This document shows positions 10,843 to 31,091 of a DNA stretch of 64,000 bases, one piece after another; the first letter of the stretch is position 1; every line of letters starts with the position of its first letter. The stretch comes from Flaccisagitta enflata. Its lineage: Eukaryota; Chaetognatha; Sagittoidea; Aphragmophora. The notes beneath the pieces are model-generated. The model was not told the origin of the DNA and did no database searches. It saw only the letters and a list, made by a program, of their open reading frames with translations. The stretch lies in contig OZ231127.1 in the NCBI GenBank assembly GCA_965153355.1, positions 81,840,001-81,904,000 on the forward strand, given 5' to 3'. The position numbers were made by a program, and so were the translations under genes.

Positions 10843-12447
10843 TCACAAATCGTAATCCACATCTCCCATTTCCACGTAAACGGTTTTCAGTTGCGAATAA
10901 TGATTGAGAACTTCCATGCCATTTTCCCGACCGAATCCGCTCATTTTATACCCTCCAAAGGGCACTTCGGCGGGATAAAAGTTGTAAGTGTTGATCCAAG
11001 CCGTGCCGACTTGTAATTCATTAACTACCCTATGAGCGCGCGAGACGTCGCGAGTAAAGACGCCACCGGCGAGTCCAAAGGGAGAAGCGTTGGCGCGTTC
11101 AACAGCTTCCTCTTCCGTGTCAAAAGGCAGCAACGCGCACGCGCATCCAAACACTTCCTCTTTCACGATGACATCGTCGTCACCGACGTTATCAAACACG
11201 CAAGGGGATAAATACCATCCGTTTTCAAACGGCGCCGGCAGCGGCACTCGTTCGCCGCCGCATAGAATACGCGCGCCGGCGCTTTTGGCGTTGTCGATAT
11301 AAGTCAACACTTTCCGGGCGTGGGCGGCGTTGATGGTGGCGCCGATCTTGACGTCTTCCTCCATCGGGTCGCCGATTTTCATCTTTATCGCGGCGTCGAC
11401 GACCATCTGGCTAAAACGTTCATAGACGCCCCGTTGCACAAAGACGCGCGTACCGGCGGAACAAACGGCGCCCTGCGTGATGAAATTGCCAATCAACACG
11501 CCGCGTAGGGCGTTGGTTAAATCGGCGTCGTCAAACACGACTAGGGGGCTTTTGCCGCCTAATTCCATGGTGCTGTGTTTCATTGTATCGGCGGATTGTT
11601 TCAAGACGGCGATACCGGTGGCAACGCTGCCAGTAAATGATATTTTAGCGACATCCGGATGCCGGCAGAGCAGCTCGCCAGCCGTAGCTTGACCCTGTAA
11701 GACGTTGAGACATCCGGCGGGAAGACCGGCTTCCGTGAGGATCTCGGCGATGTTCAAGGCGTTCATGGGCGTGAAGGGAGAAGCTTTAAAGACAAGACTG
11801 TTGCCGCAAGCGAGCGCCGGCGCCGCTTTCCACGCGATCGTCGGCGTCGGGAAATTCCAGACGCCGATTCCGCCAACGACGCCGAGAGGCTCCCGGCGCG
11901 TGAAGGCGAAGTTGCCGGCGGGAAGATCCACGTGTCGACCGCCCAAAGACGCCGCCACGCCGCCGTTGTATTCGAACGCGTCCGCGGCCGCGAGAACGTC
12001 GAATCGCGACTCGAAGATGGGTTTGCCGGTATCGACAGTCTCCACACGCGCCAATTCTTCGGCTCGTTGACGAATCAGTTGACCGGCGGCCGTCAAGATG
12101 CGCCCGCGTTCGATGCCGCTCATCTTGGACCAGACGCGGAATCCGGCGCGAGCGGAAGCGACGGCGGCGTCGACGTCACCGGCGCCGGATTCCGGGATGA
12201 CGCAAACGTCACTTCCGGTCGCCGGTTCGTGGTGATGGAAGGCGAGGCCCTTGTGGTCGACAGGATCGCATCGACGACCGTCCACGTAATTCCATGGCTG
12301 TGAGAAAGTCACCGACTGATAACCGCGATGAATATGGTCTCTTTTTATTCGTCGCGAAGAGGAAGAAAGAAAGTGAGATGAGGAGGCAGAGGAGGAACAA
12401 GCGATGCGTGCGCAGAATGGAATCAGGGATGATGATGATGATGCCAT
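10843..12447 (-). CDS. ALDH9A1: ALDH9A1-like aldehyde dehydrogenase, probably mitochondrial
   Basis: Intronless CDS of 534 aa. ALDH9A1 oxidises 4-trimethylaminobutyraldehyde with NAD+ in carnitine synthesis and also accepts other aminoaldehydes. The core aligns from VTFSQPWNYVDG to the C-terminal LKTVYVEMGDV, which is distinctive for ALDH9. Catalytic residues are present: Asn198 (VWNFP), Glu295 (MELGGKSP) and Cys329 (QGAVCSAGTR). The usual Gln before the catalytic Cys motif (GQxC) is Ala here. The first 45 residues are rich in Ser/Arg with no acids until a late Asp, a plausible mitochondrial presequence; human ALDH9A1 lacks one and is 494 aa. The frame is open upstream to an ATG at 12579, but a strong acceptor-like site at 12541 would remove it and make 12447 the first ATG, so I chose 12447. 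Confidence 0.88.
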   Translation of the reverse strand: MASSSSSLIPFCARIACSSSASSSHFLSSSSRRIKRDHIHRGYQSVTFSQPWNYVDGRRCDPVDHKGLAFHHHEPATGSDVCVIPESGAGDVDAAVASARAGFRVWSKMSGIERGRILTAAGQLIRQRAEELARVETVDTGKPIFESRFDVLAAADAFEYNGGVAASLGGRHVDLPAGNFAFTRREPLGVVGGIGVWNFPTPTIAWKAAPALACGNSLVFKASPFTPMNALNIAEILTEAGLPAGCLNVLQGQATAGELLCRHPDVAKISFTGSVATGIAVLKQSADTMKHSTMELGGKSPLVVFDDADLTNALRGVLIGNFITQGAVCSAGTRVFVQRGVYERFSQMVVDAAIKMKIGDPMEEDVKIGATINAAHARKVLTYIDNAKSAGARILCGGERVPLPAPFENGWYLSPCVFDNVGDDDVIVKEEVFGCACALLPFDTEEEAVERANASPFGLAGGVFTRDVSRAHRVVNELQVGTAWINTYNFYPAEVPFGGYKMSGFGRENGMEVLNHYSQLKTVYVEMGDVDYDL

Positions 12448-12540
12448 GCTGATGATGAGTCTTTGATCCACTTGGCTGCACGCGAGTGGAAGCCGAAACG
12501 TTTTCTTTTTTTCAGTTTGACTCTTTTTATTCAGAAATGT

Positions 12541-12574
12541 CTGCAACGAGTCGGAAACAAAAACAAAAATTGTA
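12541..12574 (-). promoter_or_regulatory. 3' splice-site-like sequence upstream of ALDH9A1-like gene
   Basis: The sense strand has a T-rich tract (TTTTTGTTTTTGTTTCC) followed by GTTGCAG, 93 nt before the chosen ATG. If used, it deletes the upstream in-frame ATG at 12579, leaving 12447 as the first start codon. Either cis or trans splicing would fit. Confidence 0.45.
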
Positions 12575-12769
12575 CACAACGAAATGTAAAACGAAGTATG
12601 CGACTTCTTGTTTTTAAATGCTCAACTGAAATACTAGCTACAAAAGTTGAATTTCAAAATGACATGATTGACGAGAATGAGAGAGTGGCAAAATATCGCA
12701 AAGCCTCCTTTGCTAGTCGAGAAACGAGAAAGGCTGAATAAAATATCACGAATTCAATCCAATTCAATA

Positions 12770-17610
<4,841 letters not shown>

Positions 17611-17648
17611 GTTTGCGGAGCGAATGAATCATCATCCAAGAGTCGCTT

Positions 17649-17668
17649 CTGGAAGAACAAGAGACTGG
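17649..17668 (-). promoter_or_regulatory. 3' splice-site-like sequence upstream of TMEM143-like gene
   Basis: The sense strand reads CAGTCTCTTGTTCTTCCAG, a near-consensus acceptor ending 38 nt before the ATG at 17610 and about 310 nt after the UTP18 stop. Confidence 0.45.
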
Positions 17669-17961
17669 TCAACAATTGGAAGAAAAACAAATGTTTTTAT
17701 TTCTTGTATGCTATCAAAACTAGGAAACATTCACTGAAAACAATCAAGGAAATAACAGACGTCCAATGGGATAAATCAAGAAAGCTTAGTTAATGTCTTT
17801 AAATTCTTGATTATCGCATCAAGCGCGGTACCAGACCTCAAACGAAGTCCTAATCTGCAGCCCCGCAGCAACTTTTTTTCCCGCTATCAATTGTTTTTTC
17901 ATTGACGGCGAAAGCCAAGGCACAAATTTTTGCAAATCTCTACCAACCACGCAATTTCTTT

Positions 17962-20900
17962 TTAGAAGTTCTCATAATGGTTGAGCCTGAAAAGATTGAC
18001 GATGTCTTTCGAGTCGGCGACGGCGAAATATCCGCTGAAGGGTGAAAATGCGATGGATCTGGGTTTGGCGATGGCGCCGACGGCCGGGAAGTTGGAAAAC
18101 ACGTTCATCGTCGGCACGTGGCACATCCGGACGCCGTTCATCATCTCCCCGGTGGCGAAGGCCATCAACTCGTTCGTCCGGTTGAACTCCACATCTCGAA
18201 TCGTCGTCACAAGATTCTGCAGCGTCTTCCGCGGCTTTGGCGTCGACTGCCGCAGCGCCTCGTCAGCGTCGTAGATGTTGAGTATACCGGAAGTGGAACC
18301 GCAGGCGATGTAACGGGAATCTGGCGAGGTGGTGACGCTCGTCCCGCTGATACATCCGTCGTCGACGAACTTGTGCAGACAGGAAGCGGTGCGCCGATAG
18401 TCCCAAACATAGACGAAACCGTCGTCGCCGTGCGTCAGCATCACGTCGTCGTTCGTGGAACCGCGGTTGAGAAAGGCCACGTCGCGGACACGGGAGTTCA
18501 TTTTGACGGTGGAAACAATCTCCTTGGAAGAGAGATCCACGACGTACACGTAACCGTGAGGACCGAGAAAGGCGATGGAACGACCGTCGGGAGTCAATCG
18601 GAATTTGTTCAACTCGAGTTTGTCTGTTTGAAAAGATTTGGGGCGGTCGTAAAGGAAAGAGGGGGGGGCATAAGGAGGAGCAAGGTGGTGGTGAGTGGAT
18701 GACGAAAGTTAGACGACAGGCTAGGATTTCAAAGGGTGCCGAATTGGACACCATAATTTCGATCTTAAGTTGCGTGCGTGCGAATACGTTGCTGAGTAGG
18801 TCGGTCGGTCCAATTGCATTTTTTTTGTTTTTGCTTCTCTGTCCTTGCCCAACCACATGCATAGGCATTGTCCTAGTTCCTAGACTTCTGCGAGAAAATA
18901 AACTCACTTTTGATGGCGGGCACGTGCGTTGTGTTTCCGGTCATCATATCGTAAATCTTGAACCAGGGTTTTTTGGAGGTGATGACGACGCTGCCGCCAT
19001 CTAACGTGAACGCGGACCGATGGATGGGGAATCGCTCGAAGGCCACGGACTGGATTTTGGGGTTCTCAACGCCGTCAACTTGGTACAGCCGCAAGGTTTC
19101 GTCGAAACCCGATGTCATCAACACCTAAAACATAAACATTGAACAAGGTGCTTTGAAGCATCATTCGAAGTTGGCTTCTCTACTTGCCCTAAATTCATTC
19201 CAACTCATGCCAAACGTCAGCTATCAAAAGAAAGCAGCTATCAAAAGAAAGTCAGATTTATTGTCGAGAAAAGGCAATCATTCACTAATAGCGCAAGACG
19301 CAAGTGAGTAGATTTAAATGTGGCTACTAACCTGAGCCGACGGATGGAAATGAATATCTTTTATTTGGTTGCATTTTTCTTGTCGATTCGCTCGGCAACA
19401 TTTCTTGTAGTCCAGCATTCCACCAGCAAAGCCAAGTTTCTTGCCTTTCGACTGTTTCAGGAAGTTTCCAGCGCGAGTGAGCAGCGGATTTTCGTCGTCG
19501 TCTTTATCATCGTCATCATCATCATCATCATCTCCATCAGTAGACTTGTTCTTCTTCTTTTTCTTTTTGCCCTCTTCGCCTCCCAAAGCCCAAGCCGGCG
19601 TTTCTCCCATCACTTTCTCAAACTCGCGTTTGAGTTTCTTTTTGAGGGCGCCGCCTTGAATGACGCCGCCGGCATCGGCGCCGTTGTTTTCTTTCCGTTT
19701 AACGCCGGCGTGATTCTGTTGTCGGCGTTTTAAATCGGACGCGTCCATGAGTTCGTCATCATCGTCTTCGTCCGACCACGCGGCAGTTTTTCTAAAGCCT
19801 TTGTCAAAGACTCCCAATTCTTCTTCCCCTACTTCGTCGCTGAGTTTCCGTTTCCGCGTCGTCGTCATCTCAGATGGAGAAACGTCCTTATTCTTCTTCT
19901 TCTTCTTTTTCCTTTTCTTCTTCTTCTCTTCCTTCTTTTCCAACTCTTGGACGATTTCGTCGGTATCGCCAAAGACAAGGCTTTCCAAAGCCGCTTCTTC
20001 CGGGTCTTTGAACAGCGCCGCCAACTTTTGCGCTTCCTGATCTGCAGCTTCTTCCTCTTCCTCCTCTTCGCTGTCGTCGTCGTCATCGCCAATGGTCGCG
20101 GTATCAGGCAAAGGAAACGGATCGTCAGGTACTTTGAAAGCGTCATTGAAATTATCATCGACGACTTTTTTCCCAGTTTTGAGTCCAGAGACGCCTAATC
20201 CTAATTCTTTTTCTTCCTTTTCGTCATTTTCATCCTCCATCCTATCCTCTTCCTCTTCATTTTCTTCTACGCAGTTGTCGTCATCGCGATTGTCCGTTTC
20301 CACGTCTTCACCATCACTACTGCCACCACTCTGATCATTGAGCTGAGCGTCTTTAACATCCTTCTCCACGCCAATGTCTTCATTATCACCACCAAGACCA
20401 TGGTCAATATCATCCTCATTGTTGTTATCCGCTTCTGCATTCTCTTCCTCCTCAACCGGTTTTTCACACGGATTCTCACTCTCCGTCGATATCGGGTCAA
20501 TTCCCGATTCCTCTTCGGCGGCCGACAGTCGAGGATTCGCTCCGTCGGCATCTTTCATCTCCACAGATTCTTGGCTCGATTCTCCCTTCCCTCCTTCGAC
20601 GGGCGTGAGAACGATTTCGTTTGATTCAGACCCGACCGAAGGTATCTCTTTTTCGATTGGCTCGGTCGTGGTCATTTCCCATTTTCCATCAGTCCCGATG
20701 TTCCCATCAGTTTGTAATTCTCCTTCGTCGGTAGTAGGGACGGCCTCAGCCGTTAAACCCTCCGCCTCATACGCGATTACCTCGGCCTTTTCCGGTTCTC
20801 CATCATCGCCGAGGTTTCCCGAAATGACCCTATCATTGTCGTTGTCACCAACCGCAGTGTCCTTGGCTCCATCACCATAATTCCCCTGACTTTGATTCCC

Positions 20901-21982
20901 TTCCTTGTCAGCATCTCCTTTGCTTTCACCATAATTCCCCTGACTTTGATTCCCTTCCTGGTCAGCATCTTCCTTGCCTTCTTCTTCGTGTCCATGACCC
21001 TCCTTCTCCCCCTCAATCACCGCGACATCCATGACCTCTTCAGTCTGTCCTCGATTCTCCGTCTCCACTGGGTCAGAGTTTTCATTCAGGTTTGTGACAT
21101 CCGATCCAGCATGAGAGTCACCATCCTCGACTTTTTTTCTATCCTCACCATCTTTTTGCAATGGCGACCCTTCCAAGTCATCTTTTTCCTGCGTCTCCGC
21201 TGCTTTATCGTCATCGGCTGTGGTGCTCTCTACAACGTCTTTGCATTCCTCCGCCGTCCCTGCCGCGTCGAGAATCGTTTCACCCTCCGGCGGCACCTCG
21301 CTTGGCGTCGACTGTTCTCCTTCGAGATCCCCACCAGTCTTCTTTTTGCCACCAATCAACTCGGCGATACCGCTTTTCCACGACTGTTCTATGAGCGAAG
21401 TCAACGGAGAAGAAGGCGGAGGAGATGATCCCAAGTGGCCGGTTGTCAACGGCGACGGAGAAGCGACAAATGGAGATCCCAAATTGCTCGTCGACTCATC
21501 CGCTTCGCTGCAGGAGAATCCACTTACAGATGAATCGTCCAAATCCTCCGCCGCGGCGCCGGCGTTGTCGACGCCGTCTCCACCATCTTCCGTGGATTTT
21601 TCGGCGCCACCTTTCGACTTTCGACTCGGCGTCCTCTTCCGTTTCCCCGACAATTCACCCAACGGCGCTCGACCTTTGAGAAGTCGTAAGGAACAAATAT
21701 GCTCTTTAATGGGACTTACAACGATTGGTTGATGATTTGGGTTAGGAAGAGAAGGTGGCGAAGGGGATGGCTCGCTCGGAGGCGGTGGTGCGGGGCGGGG
21801 ATGATCAACTGTTGAGGGGAGAAAATGGGCAATCATAATAAAAGCAGTTTCGGACCCTTTCAATGGCAATTGTTAATTTAATTTCATGGTTGAATTACTT
21901 GTGGGTGGGTTTTGGGTTGGCGGGTGGATTAGGCCTGAACTCTCACGCGAAACTAACCTTTACTGCGAAGCGAATACGACAT
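17962..21982 (-). CDS. UTP18: UTP18, U3 snoRNP WD40 protein of the small-subunit processome
   Basis: Four exons join in phase: 21982-21958, 21808-19332, 19124-18908 and 18623-17962, giving 1126 aa. UTP18 belongs to the UTP-B complex in 18S rRNA maturation in the nucleolus. The conserved part starts near residue 755 (EFEKVMGETPAWALGGEE), then LLTRAGNFL and the WD40 propeller: YQVDGVENPKIQSVAFERFP, FKIYDMMTG, HGDDGFVYVWDYRRT, IACGSTSGILNIYDADEAL and the end FRLNHYENF. All match UTP18 in order. The tiny first exon encodes MSYSLRSK; its phase-1 junction reads directly into VDHPRPAPPPP. Roughly 700 residues before the core are an acidic, low-complexity extension with Lys-rich patches; human UTP18 is 556 aa. 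Stop of SHPK lies only 150 bp upstream. Confidence 0.9.
18770..18815 (+). repeat. Fragment of hairpin-headed GTCC element
   Basis: TTGCGTGCGTGCGAA is a degenerate palindromic head followed by GGTCGGTCGGTCC. No tail. It lies in UTP18 intron 3. Confidence 0.4.
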
Positions 21983-22018
21983 GGTCGCTGATCTGGTTAA
22001 GCTTCAAAAACTCAACAT

Positions 22019-22045
22019 CTGGAAAAAACTGAAACAGGGAAAGCA
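22019..22045 (-). promoter_or_regulatory. 3' splice-site-like sequence upstream of UTP18
   Basis: The sense strand reads TTTTGCTTTCCCTGTTTCAG followed by TTTTTTCCAG: two adjacent strong acceptors, the first only 104 nt after the SHPK stop codon. With so little space, a separate promoter plus first exon would have to overlap SHPK. Confidence 0.5.
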
Positions 22046-22132
22046 AAATCAAAATACATTCTGTCAATTACAAGAAACCCATCGCTTAATTGTTGTATTT
22101 GTCGGGACAATCCCGTGAATTGAAGCTCCCAA

Positions 22133-23795
22133 CTATAAACTACTTTCCGCTGAATATCGCGTGAATAGCGCGGCTCCGTACGCGGCGTCTTTCCATTTCT
22201 CGCATTCAATCAATCGCAATCCAATAAAAGCTTTTCTGGCTTCCTCCAATATGACGGGGTTCCGGTCAAACACGCCACCCGCTAGTATTAACTCGTCCAC
22301 GCCTTTTTCCTTCAACATACTCAAGGACAGCATGGATAATAAATTGTCTAGAATTCCACGGCAAGTTGCTCGAAACAAGGAACCGGTTGACAAATTGGCC
22401 TCGGTTAAACCAGTCAACGAAGCCTTCGCCTCGGGATCGTGTCTTTCGCCAAACAGCGTCGGCTTCACCTTCAATCCACGCGTCTCCTCTTTCATGGCTC
22501 GCTCTAATAAAATGCTCCACACTTCATCGATGGAAATGTCCCTTTTCACAGCCTTGAGAAGCGTATGAACCGACGAAACGAGTTGATTTAAGACGTTTCC
22601 CCCATTTAACGAGGCCGCAACCAACGCGACTTGATTCGCGGAGAATGGAAATGTTGAAATTCCCGGTTTCGAGGGAGTAAAAGTCGGCGTCTCATCGGCG
22701 GAGACCAGCATCGCCATCTGAGCCGAGGTGCCGATATTGATGAAGGCGCGAGATGTCGATGTCGAAGTCTCGCCCACGGCAGCGAACAAAGAAGCTTGGA
22801 AATCTCCCACGGCCGCGAAGACATCGATACCACCGGGAAGGCCCAAGACACCCGACTGAGGCAATTTTCCCGCTACTGCACCGACGTCGACGATCTCTTT
22901 AGGCAGGAAACGAATTGGAAAACCAGCTTTGGAAAGAATATCTTCTTCCCATTTACGGCGATTCAGGTCAAAGTAACCCCAAGAGGCGGCGTTGTGAGTC
23001 GTCATGGGCACGGTATGAATCGAAGAGCCAGATTTCGGAGAATGAGTCAATACAGCCACCATAAAGTCAGCCAACGTCCCAGCGGCTTCGTAATCCATTA
23101 ATGAATGGGAGGATGATAAAGAAGAGGAGGAGGAGGAAACATGACGAGCGAGCCAAAACAAAGAGGCGCAGCCAAAACCGGAGGAAATATCGCCAAACTC
23201 GGACTTGGGCAGAGTGGAGAGAAACTCGGGGGAGCATCGTGCGTCTTCCCACGTGATCAAATGGGACGCGTCAGATTTTGGAACCGAAAACTCGGACTCG
23301 AAAACTCGGACCGAAGATGAGTCACCAATCAAGCGTGAGGTGATGGCGTCCAACCCGTTCCTATTCCACAAGATAACGCCGTGCATTTGACCCGATATCC
23401 CTGAAATGGAAGTGAGAAATGACGTGACGTGACGTAAAGAGACATCGCATCTTACAATGGAAACGAGCCACGTATCCAGCATGCCGCGAGCTACCTACGG
23501 AAGAAACCTTCGACTTTAAGCCTGTAGGAAACTCATCCATAACGGTCGCCAGACATTGGATTATTTTGATGGGATCCTGCTCCTTGAAATTCGCCGCCGG
23601 TAGATTGGTCAGGTCGGCATTCACTTGTCGAGACACGGATGCCACCACTCGAGTCAAGACGGAGGAAGCCGCATCTTCATCATCGTCTCCATTATCGGCG
23701 TGACCACGTAGACTCAAGCGCCTTTCTACGATCACGCCTTTCAAAGTCGTTGTCCCAAAGTCAATACCCAGGATAAAGTCTACGACTTCGTCCAT
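22133..23795 (-). CDS. SHPK: Sedoheptulokinase (FGGY carbohydrate kinase)
   Basis: Two exons, 23795-23495 and 23400-22133, give 522 aa. SHPK phosphorylates sedoheptulose to sedoheptulose 7-phosphate with ATP, feeding the pentose phosphate pathway. The N-terminal phosphate-binding loop is GIDFGTT (residues 10-16). The donor TCCGTAG|GTAGCT restores GISGQMHGVILW, a hallmark of SHPK. Later motifs are HLITWEDARCSPEFLSTLP, GFGCASLFWL, NAASWGYFDL, VGDFQASLFAAVG (likely catalytic Asp), AASLNGGNVL and LFGERHDPEAKASLTGL, all in the family order. A Ser-rich insert (HVSSSSSSLSSSHS) precedes DYEAAGTLADFMVA. It differs from glycerol or xylulose kinases at GQMHG and NAASWG. Confidence 0.92.
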
Positions 23796-23811
23796 TCTTC
23801 ACGACCGAATT

Positions 23812-23845
23812 CTGTATACAAAACCTGACAATAAATATCAAAATT
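23812..23845 (-). promoter_or_regulatory. 3' splice-site-like sequence upstream of SHPK
   Basis: The sense strand has TTTTGATATTTATTGTCAG followed by GTTTTGTATACAG, giving two AG acceptors 29 and 16 nt before the ATG. Confidence 0.4.
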
Positions 23846-24087
23846 TAAGTGTAAATTTTGCAAATAAATGTGTAATCTTTGTAGCAAGTTTGCGACAACA
23901 AGACGTAGAATGCAGGACATGTAAATCAAGGCACAACATACATGATAATATATAGTGGTAAGAGAATAAAATGGACGGATTTCATTGACCAGTGTGATGG
24001 GACTGGTGGCACCAGTGGTGCCCAGTAGAGAGAGGCACCATGGTAAATAGAATCTGGCAGCATTTTTCATTAATACTCGATCCGTAG

Positions 24088-28035
<3,948 letters not shown>

Positions 28036-28133
28036 AGTGTACTATTCATTAAGAAGACACAAACGTTTTCTTCGTCTAGAGACCTAGCTCCGGAGCGGGG
28101 TCAAGTGCGCATGCATTGGACCGCTTTGAGTAG

Positions 28134-28155
28134 CTGTTAAGGAGATGACAAAAAG
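28134..28155 (-). promoter_or_regulatory. 3' splice-site-like sequence upstream of TTC23-like gene
   Basis: The sense strand reads CTTTTTGTCATCTCCTTAACAG, ending 98 nt before the ATG at 28035 and about 146 nt after the SBDS stop. Confidence 0.45.
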
Positions 28156-28280
28156 CCTATCAAAGATCAATATGTGCTTCGATAACAAGATCATAGGTCA
28201 ATAAATATCACGAGCTAAAGAAAAACGAAAATAAGAAAACCTGCAGCCCACGAGCTGCGCCGAGAACCTTTATTTCCCCT

Positions 28281-29710
28281 TCACCCAAACGTCTCGTCCC
28301 CCTCAACGGCTTCTTTCAAGTCCAACACTTGGAGTCTTCCTCTTCCTTTGCACTCGCTTCTGACGATCTCGTCCAGTTCTCGGTAATGACCGGGATCGCT
28401 GAGAAACACCACTTCGAAGGAGTCGCTCGTGAATTCCTCTTCTTCCACTTTCGACGCCAGTTTCGATATCCGTTCCTTGATGGCCTTGCCTTCTTTTGAT
28501 GGCGTTTCTGGGAACAAAAAAGATAGGTGAGTCGATGCTGACTTCTCTACATCAACGATCGTTAACTTCCTTTCGCGGCCGATGCAATTCAGCGAGGGTG
28601 GACATAATGATTTGGGTTGATTTGGGTTGGGCTCCGATTAGGGTTGTTAATTTGTTATCATTGCTTCAAAAGACAACTGGGTCATACTGTTAGATGGACC
28701 TTAATCAATTGATGCGAAATAAGTGCATAGAATATAACCAATATCGCTTTTTTTTCATTTGAGATATCAAACACGATTGCCATGATTTCGAGATTCCTCA
28801 CCTATCCTCAGTCTCATTTGAGCCCGGTCGATTTTGATACTTCCACTCTCTTTAAAAGCTCTGATGACTTCGAGCGCTTGTTGTTTGGCGTTCTTGTTGG
28901 GATTGACGCTAAAGTGGAGGTCGTTCTTCATGGCCGTTTCGATCATGGTCACCGTGTAAGGCCGCTTCGTGTCCGGGTTGACGCATTTCTCAGCCACGAT
29001 CGTCGCGATCTCCTTCAATGTCGATTCCCGGTCCAACGTCCGCTCTTCGGTACAGGATAAGAGAGATGGCAAAGAGACGATATTAGACAGGTTCCATCCC
29101 GAATGAAAGAAACAAATGCCATCGTGCAACCTCGGCTATGTTGAAAACACTGTGGACTACTTAGCTAAACTAGCTAGACAATTTCTCATACCATGAAAAG
29201 CATTCTATTAAATAGCCCAGTGATTTTATTAAACTGTCGTCATTCCGGGTCAACCAAAACTACGTTTTTCATTATTTGACAAACAGTTGCAGGTGCAATA
29301 ACTGGAGCAGGTGCCAGTGAAAGCCTGGGTGTTTTTTGGAAAATCTAGTTTTCGGACAAATTTCAGATGTCAGGAAAATGAAGGTCTTCACTACCATTGC
29401 AGGTCACAAACTGACCTTTTTCAGACACTTGAAGATCGCCCTTGGCCAGAATTTGCAGGCAAACTTCTTCGTGCGATTCCGTGCCGAAGACTCGCTTCAG
29501 ATCGTCCGTTTTGGCCACTTGTCCTTTGGACACGTTGGCGAATACCGTGTGAGTCTGCAACACTTCGTCAATGTCCTTTTCCAACTTGTTACGCCAATTC
29601 ATGACTTTGTTGTTGTAACACGCGATCTCGAAGCGTTTCCCACCCTTCTTCAGGCGGACGATGGCGACGTTTGTCAGCCGTTTTTGGTTCGTAGGCGTGA
29701 AAATCGACAT
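28281..29710 (-). CDS. SBDS: SBDS ribosome maturation factor
   Basis: Three exons, 29710-29416, 29044-28802 and 28507-28281, give 254 aa (human 250). SBDS works with the GTPase EFL1 to release eIF6 from pre-60S subunits in the cytoplasm. The start [20 protein letters not shown] is nearly invariant in animals; upstream in-frame codons lack similarity, so 29710 is the start. The FYSH domain (residues 1-98) includes [13 protein letters not shown] and NVSKGQVAK. The middle domain has [20 protein letters not shown] and KQQALEVI; the C-terminal domain has [12 protein letters not shown] and ends near [12 protein letters not shown]. An AATAAA lies 7 nt after the stop (28274-28269). It is the first gene of the seven-gene close-packed run. 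Confidence 0.97.
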
Positions 29711-30446
29711 CGTGGAGTCTGACTTAGTGTTTATTAAAGAGTAATATGGATGGAATAAGAAGGCCACTCAACTTTGTCTCGAGAGCCGATACCCACCCTG
29801 TCAGTTTCTTCTGCCGCAATATTTTTTTAAAGTCTTGGGAAATCTCTAGAAATAATCGCAGGAATCTCGTCTTTTTTTCTCTTTACCCAGTACAGATTTA
29901 CCCGTGTGTGTGCTAATTTTTTTTCCAAATCTAAGGCATCGTGGGGCAGAATTGCCCGCCATCTGGTTTATTTTGGAATTGTCAATGAGAACAAAAGGAG
30001 GAAACCAAGGCGGGAGAAGGACGACTTGAGATACACGCTTTTTTTTTATAAGAACACTGTCTATAAGAACATCAGCCTCAGATTTGGCCAAAAAATAAAA
30101 ACATTTTAAGAACATGCTGAGCCTTAGATTTAAAGATAAGAATATAAGTTTTCAAAAAATTATTAAAATTAGATGAAAAACCCTAAATGATAGATATTTT
30201 GATAATGCTTTCTAAACTAATAATTCATTATTCATTGAATATTAGTCTTACATTTTTTTTTATTTAATAAAAATGTTGTTTTTTTTACAATTGCTTAAAA
30301 AACAAACTTTTATATTAATATAGATATATAATTTAAGTGATTATCAAATTTAAAAAAAAAGAACAAATTAAGAATGCTTTAGCCTCAAAAAGGGGATGAA
30401 AATGAGAACTGAAGCTGACTTTTAAAATCCATGTTCTTATGGAATA

Positions 30447-30970
30447 ACTAGTCATCCAAGGATCGCACATGGTCAGCGGTGCCCGATGCCCTGCTGGGAG
30501 TGATCCAGTGAAGAAGTGGAGTGAGAGCAGGGCAGCGGCCCCAAAGGGCCGATGTCCTGTAGAACACAGGGGGGAATTTCCATACGTCCTGAGGAGGCAC
30601 ATTTCTGGCAATAGATGACTGATTCAGGCCAAAGAAGGCATATTTGAAGGCTGGAGGGCAGAATTGAGGCTTTGAGAGTGGATTTGAGGTTTGGAGGGCA
30701 AATTTGAGCCACAGAGGGCTGATTTGATGCTTGGAGGCCTAGTTGAAGGTCTGGAGGGCAGATCTGAGGTCTGTAGGTCAGATTTGAGGCGGGGGGGGCT
30801 GATTTGAAGCCTAGAAGGCTGATTTGAGGCCTGGAGGGCTAAATTTAGGGCTGGGAGGGCAAATTTGAGGCCTTGATGGCCAACAGGGGGGGGGGACGGA
30901 CGGACGTATGGAAATTCCCCCCTGTGTTCTACAGGACATCGGCCCTTTGGGGCCGCTGCCCAAAAAGCGT
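30447..30970 (+). repeat. Foldback element of the CAGCGGCCCC family, copy C
   Basis: Left end GTCATCCAAGGATCGCACAT, GGTCAGCGGTGCCCGATGCC, then CAGCGGCCCCAAAGGGCCG. Right end CGGACGTATGGAAATTCCC then CATCGGCCCTTTGGGGCCGC. The interior (30590-30885) is a degenerate tandem array of about 21 bp around GGAGGGCTGATTTGAGGC. A poly-G run precedes the right arm. Confidence 0.88.
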
Positions 30971-31091
30971 GTACGAGATGACTGAACTTGGACCCTAGAA
31001 GGCTGATATGAGGACAGATTTTCTCTGTTTCAGACCTTGATTCCGAAGACCTGAACGGATATATTCTACAGAGGAAGGCGAAATATAAAAT

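Noticed and set aside
18118-18702. 194-aa plus-strand frame
   Set aside because: Antisense of UTP18 WD40 exon.
20374-21732. Plus-strand Ser/Pro-rich frames (168-178 aa)
   Set aside because: Antisense of the acidic UTP18 exon; Glu/Asp codons read as Ser/Phe/Leu.
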